This document shows, piece by piece, positions 35,501 to 44,716 of a stretch of DNA of 60,000 nucleotides (positions within the stretch are counted from its first letter, which is position 1; each line of letters starts with the position of its first letter). The notes under the pieces are model-generated. The model was not told the DNA's origin, searched no databases, and was given only the letters and a program-made list of their open reading frames with translations. Position numbers and translations under genes: made by a program. This DNA comes from Tubulanus polymorphus. Lineage: Eukaryota > Nemertea > Palaeonemertea > Tubulaniformes > Tubulanidae. The DNA lies in NCBI RefSeq assembly GCF_964204645.1, contig NC_134027.1, positions 20,140,485 to 20,200,484 on the forward strand, given 5' to 3'.

Positions 35501-38500
35501 ACGGTAAAATCTGCGGTATCCACTGACTCATTCGTTTCGGGAAATTCTTCACTAAATTCGTCAGCGCCTGATGAAAACAAGGAGCACAAAAATGAAACAT
35601 CATTTTACGTACCTAATAACGTAGGTTGTAGATGAAGGGCCATCCTTAATGATGCCAATTTTTGACCACATCACACATTACATACATAGGGAAAAGTGGC
35701 TGATTTTTACTCTCTTGGCCACCTTATAAAGTCTTCCATGATAGCTAGGCCAATCATTCTGTTGATGACTTATCAAAATGACGAATTACACCTTGTAATT
35801 TGAATTGCAAGTAGAAATTGGACTAGAAAATAGTGACTGTAGTAATGCGATGACTATCAGATTTGACCGTAATTCCATGAAAGTCAAATTTCAATTCGAG
35901 ATTTAACGAATTCTAGAAAGACTTTCAACCTTAAGTATTTCCATTTTCAGTCCGTTGTCCGAGGTGTCGCCATCCGGGATTTCTAACGCTTTCACGAAAG
36001 CTTCGGTGAACTGCGGCAAAATCGGAAACAAAAGCTGTTTAGCAACGTTTCGATTCAACTCTGACATGGGCGCAATCAGATCGGCAAACGTATTGAAAAT
36101 ACCGACAGCTCTCGCTCGAGTTCGGATGCTATAACCCTAGAATAATGAAACGAAAACAGAATAAAGGACCATAGGTCCAGTAGGATCAACTGAATACATA
36201 TTACTTTTGAGCAAAATAAACAATAACGTATAAACATGATACCTTGGTGCACAACACTGTTGTGTAGTAAGCTTATCCATTTATGAGGTTATACATGGTA
36301 ATTGGTTTCCCAATGTATCACTAGCGCAAGGCAGAACGATCAATACAACGTTAATTCCATTATACAACATTGAACTTGAATGCTGAAGGGCTTTCCCAAT
36401 GGAGTCATTATCAAGAAACAAGGTCGAGCATCGATTAATAGAATGGGGAAAAATTCATCGAAATTAAGCTCATTTTCGTATAGTACTTCCAAACAGCTTG
36501 GAGTTGATGGATGAAACTTTCCATATTAATTCCAACACCTATTTCCCTCCTAATGACAAAATATCAGCTGTGTAGATCCAACGGTTACACTTTGTGCCAC
36601 CGAGAGCTATCAGAAAGTTACTCTCAGGACCATTCTATAAGGATCAACTCAGTTGATCCTATAAACACTAACGATTTTGTATCCATTATCCATCCCGTGA
36701 TCAGAGTCCAGTTACACAAAGTTTCTTGATTAAATATTAGACAATGAGAAAGAACCCTGTGCCACTAGATAACTATTGCTATCTAGCAGAACAGTGGATT
36801 CTCCTGTGACACATCTACCTACCTCCGAGTTGGCAAATATCTTGTACATTTCAGGTAAAATGACCGGAGCCACCTGCGGCATCTGAGTATCCGTTATTTC
36901 GGTGCTAAATTCTGAAACAGAAAAGACCCACATACAATTTGTTTATTGGATGAAATCCAGGGATGAGAACGCCGACCTGTAAAATCCGCGGGTTATTTTT
37001 CTTGAGTAACATACGCGAACCAGCTGAGGGCGTAGCCGTCAGCACTAGCCAGCGCCGAAGGCGCGAAGCTATTTGGGGGGGTTTGGGGGCCCTCCCCCAA
37101 GAAAATTTTAGAAATTAAATACGTTTTCCGAGCACTTAGAGCGATCTTGAACCTATGAACGACTATTATATTTTGGAAGGTAATGGCTAGTTTCAATGTG
37201 GTACATCCTCATTTGATGACATTCAGCATCTCATGCATTACGGGTCGAGCCCTGAATTATTGCAGTAAAAATGCGCCGATGAATGCTCACTAAAAATCAT
37301 CACCAAGTAGTGTATAATATCCGAAAGCGTTCGCCACACACACGCAGCAACAGTAAGTAAACCTATATACGTTACTACTGTTGCTGTGCGTGCGTGTCTG
37401 CAACCGATCGATAAAATACATACAAACTCATCGTAGTACAAATGTACATACAAAATCACTGTGTTGCAATGAATATGCATTGAAATGCGATACTTTTACG
37501 TGACGATAAGTAAAACAGGCACTGAACGCTTTTACGGTTCACCTGATTACCGATCGCGCCGGACCAATTGAGTGAGATCATCACCCCCCCCCCCCATACT
37601 TTTACATCATTTTTGGACTATTTGGAAAATTGATATTTTTCAATACTGAAATCCGCGGGAAACCGCGGATCCGCGGGGAATTCTCATCCCTGGAAATCAG
37701 TAAATGTTGGACCAAATATTCAATAGGAATGTTTGGAAAATATAGTAGAGTCTGCCTTTTGGTGAAGTAAGTGATCAAGGTAACAAATTTCAGGTACGAA
37801 TTGATTAATGAATTGGTCCAAATAATGCGGTCCAAATAATGCTCCAAGCCGCTCAGCGGGTCCAGGGTTGGAATAACATTGAGAGTATCTTTTACCTGTT
37901 AAAACCCTCATAGCTCCGTGTACGGCATTCGGATTACCCTGTGTGAGAGCATTCATCAAAATCGTAAATAACTCTGGCCATTCCTCGGGCCAATCCCAGT
38001 GCGCTATAGCTGAGATAGCATACGCTACGCTTGATCTTACTTTACTGATAGATTCCCCTAATCCGATCGGTATGACGTTCCTGATCGCTGCCTTGGCCTG
38101 CGAGAGAAAATATTTAAGAAGAATTTCAAATGGAATTTTCAGAGCCTGGTTTGCCAGACAGTGAAATATGCCCCATGCCCCAGTTGCAGTTATGGCTTAG
38201 ATTTTAAACCAGCCTAAAACCATCTTAGTTATACAGCCTTACAACTTTCAAGACCATTTTTGGAGTCATGACGGCCAAAATTGTTGACTTGGTATAAAAA
38301 ATGTATTTCCCTTAATTTCTTTGCTAATCAGGTATGTACAAAGTATATGCAAATTCTAGCAGACTATCACATCGCCTACAGCGCTACATATGTAGGAAGA
38401 AGTGGCCAATTTTATTAAATTTGGCCCTGGTCTGTTTTACAAAAAAAGTTTAACTCTTAAAACGCGTTCAATTTCTTAATCTTATGTATTCAGTTCATAG

Positions 38501-39404
38501 TTTGACATTTGATTTCGGAGTTAAAGGGCAAATGCCATCAAAATAGAATATTGCGTAAGTCATTTTCAAATATGATATATTCACCAACATCAAATATGCT
38601 ATGGTTTGAATTCTAATTCAGCCATTAATGAGAAATACGACTTTTAAATCGGCAATTTTAGCATGTGCTGACTTAATTGTTTATGTACACAGGTGCGTGT
38701 TTCTAAGGTCATCTCTGACGCTAAAGGCTTCCAGTCATTTCACTAGACATTTCACGGCATTTTATCCATTTGGAAGTGTTTTTGAATTGATAAACTATTG
38801 TATACTATTGCTACTGTTATATATGACATGATAAACGTATATTAACGAGTAGCGCTGTTGGTCTGTGAATACAGTGAACAAATTGATGTTTTTATACATA
38901 GGTTAACGCATGCTAGCGTGCACAATGTGCTTGGATTGTCATAGATAACATCATAAATAGCGCCACCGCGAGTTGTATGTGAACTTCGACACGAAGTGAA
39001 GGATAAATAAATGATTATTTTACGGCTAATTACAGAATTTTTAATATCAAATCATTGTAGATACTTTTTTCCAATCAATCAGATCCCAGGTCATTATATA
39101 TACTAAAGTTTCTTCCCGTTAAGTCATCACGGAAAGTACAACTTTGATGGCATTTACCCTTTTAGATCACTGTTGATATATCCTAACCCTCAATAGACAG
39201 TCTAAAAATCTCCAATTTTATTTGAGCCAGGTACACTTCTTAAAGGTTTACTTACGGCCGGAGATGTTTCCGGAATGCGGTATTTTTCTGACATTTGAGA
39301 CCAATGACATTCGACATATTGTTTTAGCAAGAGACAGGCCAGTTGTCTCAAAGCTAACGGTGCATGAGCATCAACTGTTAGTTCAGCAAGGTGTACCCCA
39401 AATT
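23305..39404 (-). CDS. IPO9: importin-9, 16 exons visible (partial at both ends)
   Basis: Importin-beta family nuclear import receptor. Animal importin-9 carries histones H2A-H2B, actin and ribosomal proteins through the nuclear pore and releases them with RanGTP. Sixteen exons totalling 2258 bases (about 752 codons) follow one another 5' to 3' from 39404 down to 23305. Every junction is GT-AG and every phase matches; there is no stop or shift. The protein aligns along its length with animal IPO9: an importin-beta N-terminal segment ([20 protein letters not shown]), HEAT repeats, and the acidic loop [12 protein letters not shown]. Vertebrate IPO9 has about 1040 residues, so roughly the first 60 and last 220 are missing here. 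Introns are long and filled with repeats. The gene looks intact and functional. Confidence 0.93.
24361..24900. repeat. tandem repeat, about 4 units, with AGGTCA-type sites
   Basis: Units of 146-172 bases share a start like GGAAATGAAAAATA, then CCTTGACCTTTGACC, then AATCAGTCACTCACGGTCTC and GGATAACCCATCC. The words at 24401-24413 and 24547-24559 are TGACCTTTGACCT, on the minus strand AGGTCA-A-AGGTCA, a perfect DR1 site. The third copy (24719-24731) differs at one base and the fourth (near 24864) is degenerate. Located in an IPO9 intron. Confidence 0.85.
26079..26280 (-). CDS. IPO9: IPO9 exon o
   Basis: Signature [17 protein letters not shown], almost as in vertebrates. It follows ATTTTAG and precedes GTAAGT in phase 1. 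Confidence 0.93.
26928..27076 (-). CDS. IPO9: IPO9 exon n
   Basis: Signature [17 protein letters not shown]. It follows TTTTTTCTAG and precedes GTAAGT. Confidence 0.92.
27630..27708 (-). CDS. IPO9: IPO9 exon m
   Basis: Signature [20 protein letters not shown], then LLKYSS. It follows TTTTACAG and precedes GTACGT in phase 1. Confidence 0.9.
27943..28177 (-). CDS. IPO9: IPO9 exon l
   Basis: The largest exon: [14 protein letters not shown], then [16 protein letters not shown]. The acceptor ending TATAG keeps the frame. The donor is GTGAGT. Confidence 0.92.
28241..29330. repeat. dispersed intronic MITE, copy 1 (interrupted)
   Basis: Starts ATAAAGGACCTAGGGTCC, then AGTAGGATCAACTGAG; ends ATTCTATAAGGATCAAC, then TTGATATTAG. 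Homologous to 36171-36663. GGATCAACTGA at one end and TCAGTTGATCC at the other form its inverted ends, worn in this copy. It is interrupted by the TA-flanked element at 28277-28884. Confidence 0.75.
28277..28884. mobile_element. 608-bp TA-flanked MITE
   Basis: Inverted ends CCGTATTTTCCGGCCAATAA with TA at both flanks (28275-28276 and 28885-28886). The related site in the second host repeat (near 36195) is empty with a single TA. No coding sequence. The TATATA-rich centre matches part of the larger relative at 49546-51857, in inverse orientation. Tc1/mariner-type insertion is inferred. Confidence 0.88.
29774..29852 (-). CDS. IPO9: IPO9 exon k
   Basis: Signature [15 protein letters not shown]. 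It follows TTTTTTAG and ends in phase 2 before GTAAGT. Confidence 0.9.
30308..30447 (-). CDS. IPO9: IPO9 exon j
   Basis: Signature [16 protein letters not shown] to FVMPDMNAD. It follows ATTTCAG and ends in phase 1 before GTAGGC. Confidence 0.9.
31135..31241 (-). CDS. IPO9: IPO9 exon i
   Basis: Signature [17 protein letters not shown]. It follows TATTGCAG and ends in phase 2 before GTAAGA. Confidence 0.9.
31776..31874 (-). CDS. IPO9: IPO9 exon h (acidic loop)
   Basis: 33 codons with [16 protein letters not shown], the acidic insertion of importin-9. It follows TTTTTCAG; the donor is GTTCGT. Confidence 0.92.
32117..32400 (-). mobile_element. 284-bp palindromic insertion with 12-bp target duplication
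   Basis: Flanked by ATGACAGTGGCA at 32105-32116 and 32401-32412. Arms 32118-32238 and 32242-32366 are near-perfect reverse complements separated by three bases. The rest (32367-32400) has a small CCAC/GTGG hairpin. The GAAACGTC word with a stem before it is typical of Penelope-like terminal repeats and retrozymes. It lies in the IPO9 intron between exons g and h. Confidence 0.8.
32199..32242 (-). ncRNA. hammerhead ribozyme-like motif
   Basis: Read on the minus strand, in order: stem I strand GACAC; core CUGACGA (fits CUGANGA); U; stem II GAUCUC, loop UAGGGU, GAGAUC; core GAAA; ACGU overlapping cleavage triplet GUC; stem I strand GUGUC. Stem I pairs 5 of 5 and stem II 6 of 6. Stem III is only the self-complementary ACGU, as in minimal hammerheads that work as dimers. 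On the plus strand, the mirror copy keeps the core but stem I is poor (GUGUC with GGGUC). Activity is not shown. Confidence 0.6.
32462..32613 (-). CDS. IPO9: IPO9 exon g
   Basis: Signature [18 protein letters not shown], then YMQLTEEQ. It follows TTCTTTCAG and precedes GTAAGG. Confidence 0.92.
33130..33395. repeat. inverted pair of tRNA-derived SINE copies
   Basis: The minus-strand copy 33130-33228 and plus-strand copy 33283-33395 share GTGTGGCAGGGTTTCGTACC-like text and a B box: GGTTCAAATCC in one, GGTTCGAATCC in the other, both preceded by GCCATCA. Fifty-four bases separate them. A box sequences are weak. Located in an IPO9 intron. Confidence 0.65.
34120..34470. repeat. tandem repeat, period about 158 bp
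   Basis: A block of about 90 bases starting ATCTGACATTCTTATATGAT occurs at 34216 and 34374, nearly identical. A more diverged third copy of the AATCAAAGATGG part lies at 34120-34215. It is in an IPO9 intron. Confidence 0.85.
35006..35072 (-). CDS. IPO9: IPO9 exon f
   Basis: Short exon, FISYVRT to DPVDSDG. Of two possible acceptors, the one ending ACATAG at 35073 keeps the frame. The donor is GTAAGT. Confidence 0.85.
35469..35567 (-). CDS. IPO9: IPO9 exon e
   Basis: 33 codons, [18 protein letters not shown]. Phase 0 at both ends; it follows TTTTCATCAG and precedes GTGTAT. Confidence 0.88.
35930..36136 (-). CDS. IPO9: IPO9 exon d
   Basis: 69 codons, [16 protein letters not shown] to GLKMEILK, following ATTCTAG. 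The donor is GTTGAA, weaker than the others. Confidence 0.88.
36171..36663. repeat. dispersed intronic MITE, copy 2 (uninterrupted)
   Basis: Starts ATAAAGGACCATAGGTCCAG and ends GATCAACTCAGTTGATCCTA. It provides the empty site for the element in copy 1. It lies between IPO9 exons c and d. Confidence 0.75.
36823..36911 (-). CDS. IPO9: IPO9 exon c
   Basis: Signature [20 protein letters not shown]. It follows TGTTTCAG and ends in phase 0 before GTAGGT. Confidence 0.92.
36958..37692. mobile_element. 735-bp MITE, CAGGGATGAGAA family, copy 1
   Basis: Ends CAGGGATGAGAAC and TTCTCATCCCTG, flanked by GAAATC on both sides (6 bp). The interior has CCGCGG-rich ends, GGTTTGGGG..CCTCCCCC, and a poly-C run near 37583. 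No protein coded. Further copies at 52096 and 55291; the CTCCCCCAA box near 40370 may be another scrap. hAT-like by its ends. Confidence 0.88.
37896..38097 (-). CDS. IPO9: IPO9 exon b
   Basis: Signature [18 protein letters not shown], then [13 protein letters not shown]. Starts in phase 0 after CGCAG and ends in phase 1 before GTAAAA. Confidence 0.92.
39256..39404 (-). CDS. IPO9: IPO9 exon a
   Basis: Importin-beta N-terminal segment, [14 protein letters not shown] to PETSPA. It follows TCTCTTGTAG, starts after the first base of a codon (phase 1) and ends in phase 0 before GTAAGT. The preceding exon with the start codon was not found. Confidence 0.9.
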
Positions 39405-40840
39405 CTACAAGAGATAAGAATCATTAAGAAATAAGCTGAAATGGAATCAGTTCTCAATTAGTAGTTTTTGATATAGAAGTACCGTTCAGCAGTCTGGATA
39501 TCTTTCCCTCACCCTGACACTGAACTCTAAATTACACACTTCAAATTTTTTATCGGTCAGTCGTCACATTAAGGACTTCTTTCAGGACTTTGAAAGACAC
39601 TGCAATAATTTACTGAATGATGTTTTTTTCTTTCTATACTATATTTTTGACAAAATTGAAGTAAATTTGCATCGGCAAGCATTAGAATGTCAAAAACAAT
39701 TGCTTCCACCGTGCCTGTACGATGCCTATATGGTCTCAGACCATCAAAATCGCAAACCATTCGGAAGCTTCAGGTCTTTAACCCTTTTCCCATGCTACAG
39801 CATTGATCCTGGAAGTTTGCAACCATCACGATATAGAGGAGAGAGCGCATGCGCAGAAGTGAATATCGGAAACCAAGTCGCGGAGAACGAAGATTTTTGC
39901 CGTTCTAGGAAGTCAAAAACCCGGTTTTGCATGTTGATAGAAGTAATTTATATTTATTAAATCCAATTTCCATCAAATGTTGGGTAAACAATTGGCCATA
40001 GTCGGTAAACCAAGCCACTTTGTATTCTCAACAAAGCGGCCATTTTGGATCCGCCAGCTGGAGTCTACCATTGATCAATTACCCGTATGTTAACACGGAG
40101 GCAACACAAGACAACACGGATATACAGTAAGAATGTTTTTTGGGTTGCTTTCCCTTCTCGTTGCTTTCCAACTGATAACCAAGTTAACAACCGATAGTAA
40201 TCCCACGCCGCACAATTTACCTTTGAAACTACAAGGACAGGGATGATACAGGCCATCATTAAAAAGGCCGAAAATTTCAAATCTCGATAAAACTTAGAAA
40301 TAACGAATGCCAGTCACGAGCACCGAAGGCACGAAGTAATGACCGAGGGTCTAGGGGTCCTCCCCCAAAAAATTTTGATTTTTCACATCGTCTCAGATCG
40401 TTTTTCAGTAGTTTTCATATTTCACTCAGAAAATCAAACAACATCGTCCGATGTTTTACCGTTAACACACTGCTAGTTCCAAGACAAGTCAAGATGCTCA
40501 TCATCTATTCATTTGCATAAGAAAACAATGTAGGCGGCGCCACGTTACGGGCTGCAAAAGTCGTTTTTCAGCACTACACGAGCAACACTCGGTAAAAAGT
40601 CAATAATGTAAATACATATATCCACAGACACACGGTCGGTCAACCGATAGATAAAACAATTGCATTTAACAAGAGATCCACGGATCTTAATATCTCGGGC
40701 GCAGAATGTTATCTTTGTAATGCATAGGCGCCACCTGATTGATACATCTGTAAGGTTTTCCTTGAACAATTCATGGATGTGTAAAATCTGCTGATTTCGG
40801 TGAACAACATCATCGAATCTAATCAGCAATCATCGCGGCA

Positions 40841-41066
40841 ATACGGGATATCGACAAATTCAAGTTCTTGAATTACTCGTTTGATGGCGCTAGTCAGAAC
40901 CGGAAATCGGAACCTAAATCCGCCATGTTCTAGTTCATTTGCAATAAAAATCTCTCACTTCAAGTTTTTAGTAAGCGATATTTTTTTTACTATACAACGG
41001 CACGCATAATCCTTTGAGTATGATATCCTGACAATGTGTTGAATTCGATAAAACCTCACTTCGAAC
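40841..41066. repeat. inverted duplication upstream of IPO9, left arm
   Basis: The reverse complement of 41420-41644; the inner part is strong (GCGCCATCAAACGAGTAATT in the other arm) and the outer part weaker. On the minus strand it contains AACATGGCGGATTTAGG, an AAGATGGCGG-like word often found at animal transcription starts. It could be the IPO9 promoter or first exon region. The frame from that ATG stops after ten codons. Confidence 0.75.
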
Positions 41067-41419
41067 GCTAAAGATTACTAGAAATGTAAAAAAACTACCA
41101 AAAATAACTAATTCAGCGATGACGCTCGAAGCAGATAATGGAAGTAATGACTGGTGGCGGGTGTCATCACTTTGTTGTTGAGTTCAAGACTCTAAGGTAA
41201 ATTTATTGCAGGCATCACTGATATATATGAAATAATATTATGATATAAAATTGATTTTAGAAGGACTAAACTCGTAGATTCATAATAAAAATATTTAAAA
41301 AATCCCAGGACTCGGACCAACAATCTTAATTGGGCCGTCAAGTGCTGCCACCAGGCAACCAGTCAGCCGTTGCAAAATGTTTTTTGATAATTTAAGGACA
41401 TTTATATTGATTTCTAGCC

Positions 41420-41644
41420 TTTGCAGTGAGGGTTTATCATATCCAACGTAGCGGTAGGATAACATATTTCAAGGATTACGCGTGACGATATATAGTAAGT
41501 AGAATATCGCTCATTGAAAACTTGAAGCGAGAGATTTTCATTGCAAATGAACTAGAGCATGGCGGATTTAGGTTCCAATTTCTGGTTCTGACTAGCGCCA
41601 TCAAACGAGTAATTCAAGAACTAGAATTTGTCGATATCCCGTAT
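41420..41644. repeat. inverted duplication upstream of IPO9, right arm
   Basis: Plus-strand counterpart, with GAGCATGGCGGATTTAGG at 41557 and GTCGATATCCCGTAT at its end. About 350 bases separate the arms. Confidence 0.75.
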
Positions 41645-42613
41645 ACACGAGGTTTGGGCCTATTCGATTGTGCGCGCATAATCTTCCGTGAAGTAGGGTA
41701 TCGATTGAATCTTCGGTTATTTGCATAATGAAATAGATATGGGGAGACGGAATCGATACTACGGCTATCAAATTAAAAATGAACATATAAGACTCTCCCA
41801 TGACTGGGAAATGAGAAACTAGAACCGAGCAGATTGATAGATGAGAAGATTAAAAGACCGGTTTGTCTGCGTCAATCGAATATGCCCTTACCATTGATTG
41901 ACAGCGGGAGCTCAGCCAACCGCAGGGAGCAGTTATTTTACTTCAATGTAACATTGTTCATCGGCCTTCTAGCCGTTTTATGAAACAAAATGCTCCTTGA
42001 AATTTCTTTAAACATCACCACAAATTTGTCGATTTCTCTTAAATGAACGCGATATTCAAAATTCCATTTCCAACAGATTTTAGCCGCATGATGAAGCTAC
42101 ATTTTGCACATAAACATAGTAGATCGCATTATTTCGTGTCAAAGTTATAACCTCATTTGTTAGCAAAAATTCGATTTTTGGACCCATTACAACATCTTTT
42201 ATGGTCATACTTATGGTCAACGCTTTTATGGTCATACCAATCTATCCTTAAAGATGCCGTTATCCTCACCAGCCCCCCTATTTTTTTCAACGGATTTGCA
42301 TCGATCTGAGAAATGATAAAAATTGATTGAAAAGGCGGAAATCCACCAAACGGCAGAAAATTATCATCCCTGCAAGGAGCTAGGCCAAGAGCTCTCAAAA
42401 GATACCTTACGACTCGAGGACTCAAGGGAACAAACTTGCTGCCATCATGCCGCTGTCAAAATTTAATGTGGAATTGGCAGAGCTTTTGATCGACTCCATG
42501 AACTCAAACTCATTTTTTGACCCACTGTTTATCAGCAGCCAGAGGACAAGGTCATACTCGAGGTCGAGGACGAGGTCAAACTCGCACAGCACCCAGAGGT
42601 TAACTGCCCAGAC

Positions 42614-42905
42614 GTGGACTGGGAGACATCTACTGTCAACCCATCATCACCTCAAAGGAATGTCCAGCAAGAAGTAATCAACATCACAGAGGCTATCCAG
42701 CTCACACAAAACCATTCAGAATGTACCAGGGAGAATAAAAGCCTGGATCTCGTATTCACATCGAACCTGTCACTAGTCAAGAATTCCTCATCCATCCCTG
42801 GAATATCAGACCATAGTATTGTTGTGACTGACTTTGACATCAAACCAACCAAAGTCAAGAAAGCACTCAGGAAAGTACTACAATACCAGAGAGCAGACTG
42901 GGATA
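42614..42905 (+). pseudogene. LINE endonuclease C-terminal part
   Basis: An apurinic-type endonuclease nicks DNA to prime reverse transcription. Seen: CTRENKSLDLVFTSNLSLV and PGISDHSIVVTDF, containing the family SDH motif. The frame ends where the hAT-like element begins. The preceding frame (42447-42677) carries Ser-Arg repeats and part of the domain in another phase. Confidence 0.7.
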
Positions 42906-43718
42906 CAGTGTTCTCCACGAAAATTTTAAAATTCAACGCCACTCACAGTGTCTGAGACAGAAAATCATGGAATTCATGAATGCATGAACACTTACATGCA
43001 ATTTTTTTTAGAAAATAAAGCGAGACGATTTTGAAGCGTAAAATCTATTTTGATGAAATCAAATGGGACATATAAGATAAGATATTTTGCAAGCAACAGC
43101 GCCGAGGCAGCGTAGCGTGTAGTGAGAACATGCCTCAACACGTGGCTTAGTTGTAGTTTTCCAGGAAACCAGGTACTTGGCACTTGGCCAGGGATATTAA
43201 TACATTGTCACACTCACGTTGAGGCTGACTATCACCGCTACATATCACTTTTCTGATGTGTTACCTTTACTCAGCTCAAAGAAAATCCTATTAGATATAT
43301 ATGACACAATATCAATGATGCAGTCAACAAAAAAAACTTCATTTGCGCATACATGTATTGATGATCCACAGACGCTAAACAAACTTTATTGAACAGAGAC
43401 ACGTGCCATATGCAGCGCGCGCATTTGTAGATATTGATAGTAGGCTCCGAAAAACTGAGCTGCCAATCATTCTAGAGACCGCTGTTATCTTAGAAGTTGG
43501 CTACGTTCCAACTACTAGAACATTTCACGCATCCAATTTCACAACTTTGTAGGCACATCGTGATTTAGCTTCCCGTAAATTACGCATAGCACAACGAAAC
43601 CGAAAAAAATTTAAGCAGGGCAGTAAAAACATTAGGGAGGGCGCTGAGTTTTTAGCAGGGCAGCATTAAATTGTAGCAGGGCGGCCCGCCCTGCTAAAAC
43701 AGCCCGTGGAGAACACTG
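42906..43718. mobile_element. hAT-like non-autonomous element, copy B (complete)
   Basis: 813 bases with ends CAGTGTTCTCCACG and CGTGGAGAACACTG. GGGATA precedes and follows it (42900-42905 and 43719-43724). hAT elements usually make 8-bp duplications; here only six match. No transposase. It cuts the LINE endonuclease frame. Confidence 0.9.
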
Positions 43719-44117
43719 GGGATAGCCTAAGTACAGGGGACCGTCTACATGAAATGATTGACCAAAATAAACCAGTGGAAGCCCTGTGGAATACTTTCCA
43801 TGCAACAATCACCACAGCAACAGAACGTTTCATACCATCAAAACTTATCAGACACAGCTGATCATACCAACCATTGATCAATGCTGAAATCAAGACACTA
43901 CTGAGGAAGAAACGTTGACAGTATAACAAAGCCAGGAGATCACAAAACTGGCGAAACTACAACCACTTCCAAATGGTCTGTCGCGATTGAATGCGGAAAG
44001 CAAGAGTACGACCACAAAAACAGTAGTAAAGGAAGGTCTCGCAAAATGCAATAATGAACCATTCTGGAGCTATATCCAGGGCAATGCACCAGTCAATGAA
44101 AGTCCCCACCCTAAGGG
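43719..44117 (+). pseudogene. LINE segment between endonuclease and reverse transcriptase
   Basis: Reads EALWNTFHATITTATERFIP, then stops, LINAEIKTLLRKKR, QYNKARRSQNWRNYNHF and NNEPFWSYIQGN. This order is typical of the linker of such LINEs. At least three stops. Confidence 0.65.
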
Positions 44118-44716
44118 GGCCGGGAATTGAAAATTAGTGCAAGTTAGCGCCGGGACAGCGAAAAAGAAGTGGATCGCATACCGGTAACAGCGCAGCTTTA
44201 GCGACTAGTCCTTGCGTACGGACCCGATCCACAGCGTCAAATAGCGCCGACGTCCTCGCCCGCCAAGTCAATCCATAGCGATCCACAGCGCTAGTTAGCA
44301 CCATCTTCAACAATAGACTGGTTGCCTGTCCCATTATATGAAAATAGAGACCGGTAACCAGTCTACTTCAACCACAAACTTTCTATTTCCATAAATTCAT
44401 ATTTTTACCGTTTTTAAGAGCTCAATTAGATTACTTTTTTCAAACATTGGTTTGTAATATTTTTCTGATGATATCATTAAATCTCGAGAAATCGAATTTC
44501 AGATTTTTTTACAATTCTCAAACTGCAGATGTCAGAAAACCACGCAACAGCTCACCCTTGTTTGCCACTTGGTATCCGTTTCCATGGAAATTGCACCAGT
44601 TTTAAACGGATATCGATGCACCGAAGCGTAGATGCAAAGCTTTCGAATGATACCAAATTTGTCCATATGGTATCTCTGTTGAACGGAACTTAATTTCTAG
44701 AGGACTTTTTTGTACT

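Noticed and set aside
37578-37596. Poly-C run (also near 55886), and poly-G at 6220
   Set aside because: Simple homopolymers, two of them inside MITE copies; no function inferred.
39555-39625. A minus-strand stretch reading FKVLKEVLNVTTD as the importin-9 exon before exon a
   Set aside because: It recalls the KVLEVTE phrase of the family, but no donor in the needed phase follows and the frame stops.
41522-41728. 68-codon plus-strand gene at the right arm of the inverted duplication
   Set aside because: Its frame is not kept in the other arm (early stop) and it has no recognisable domain.
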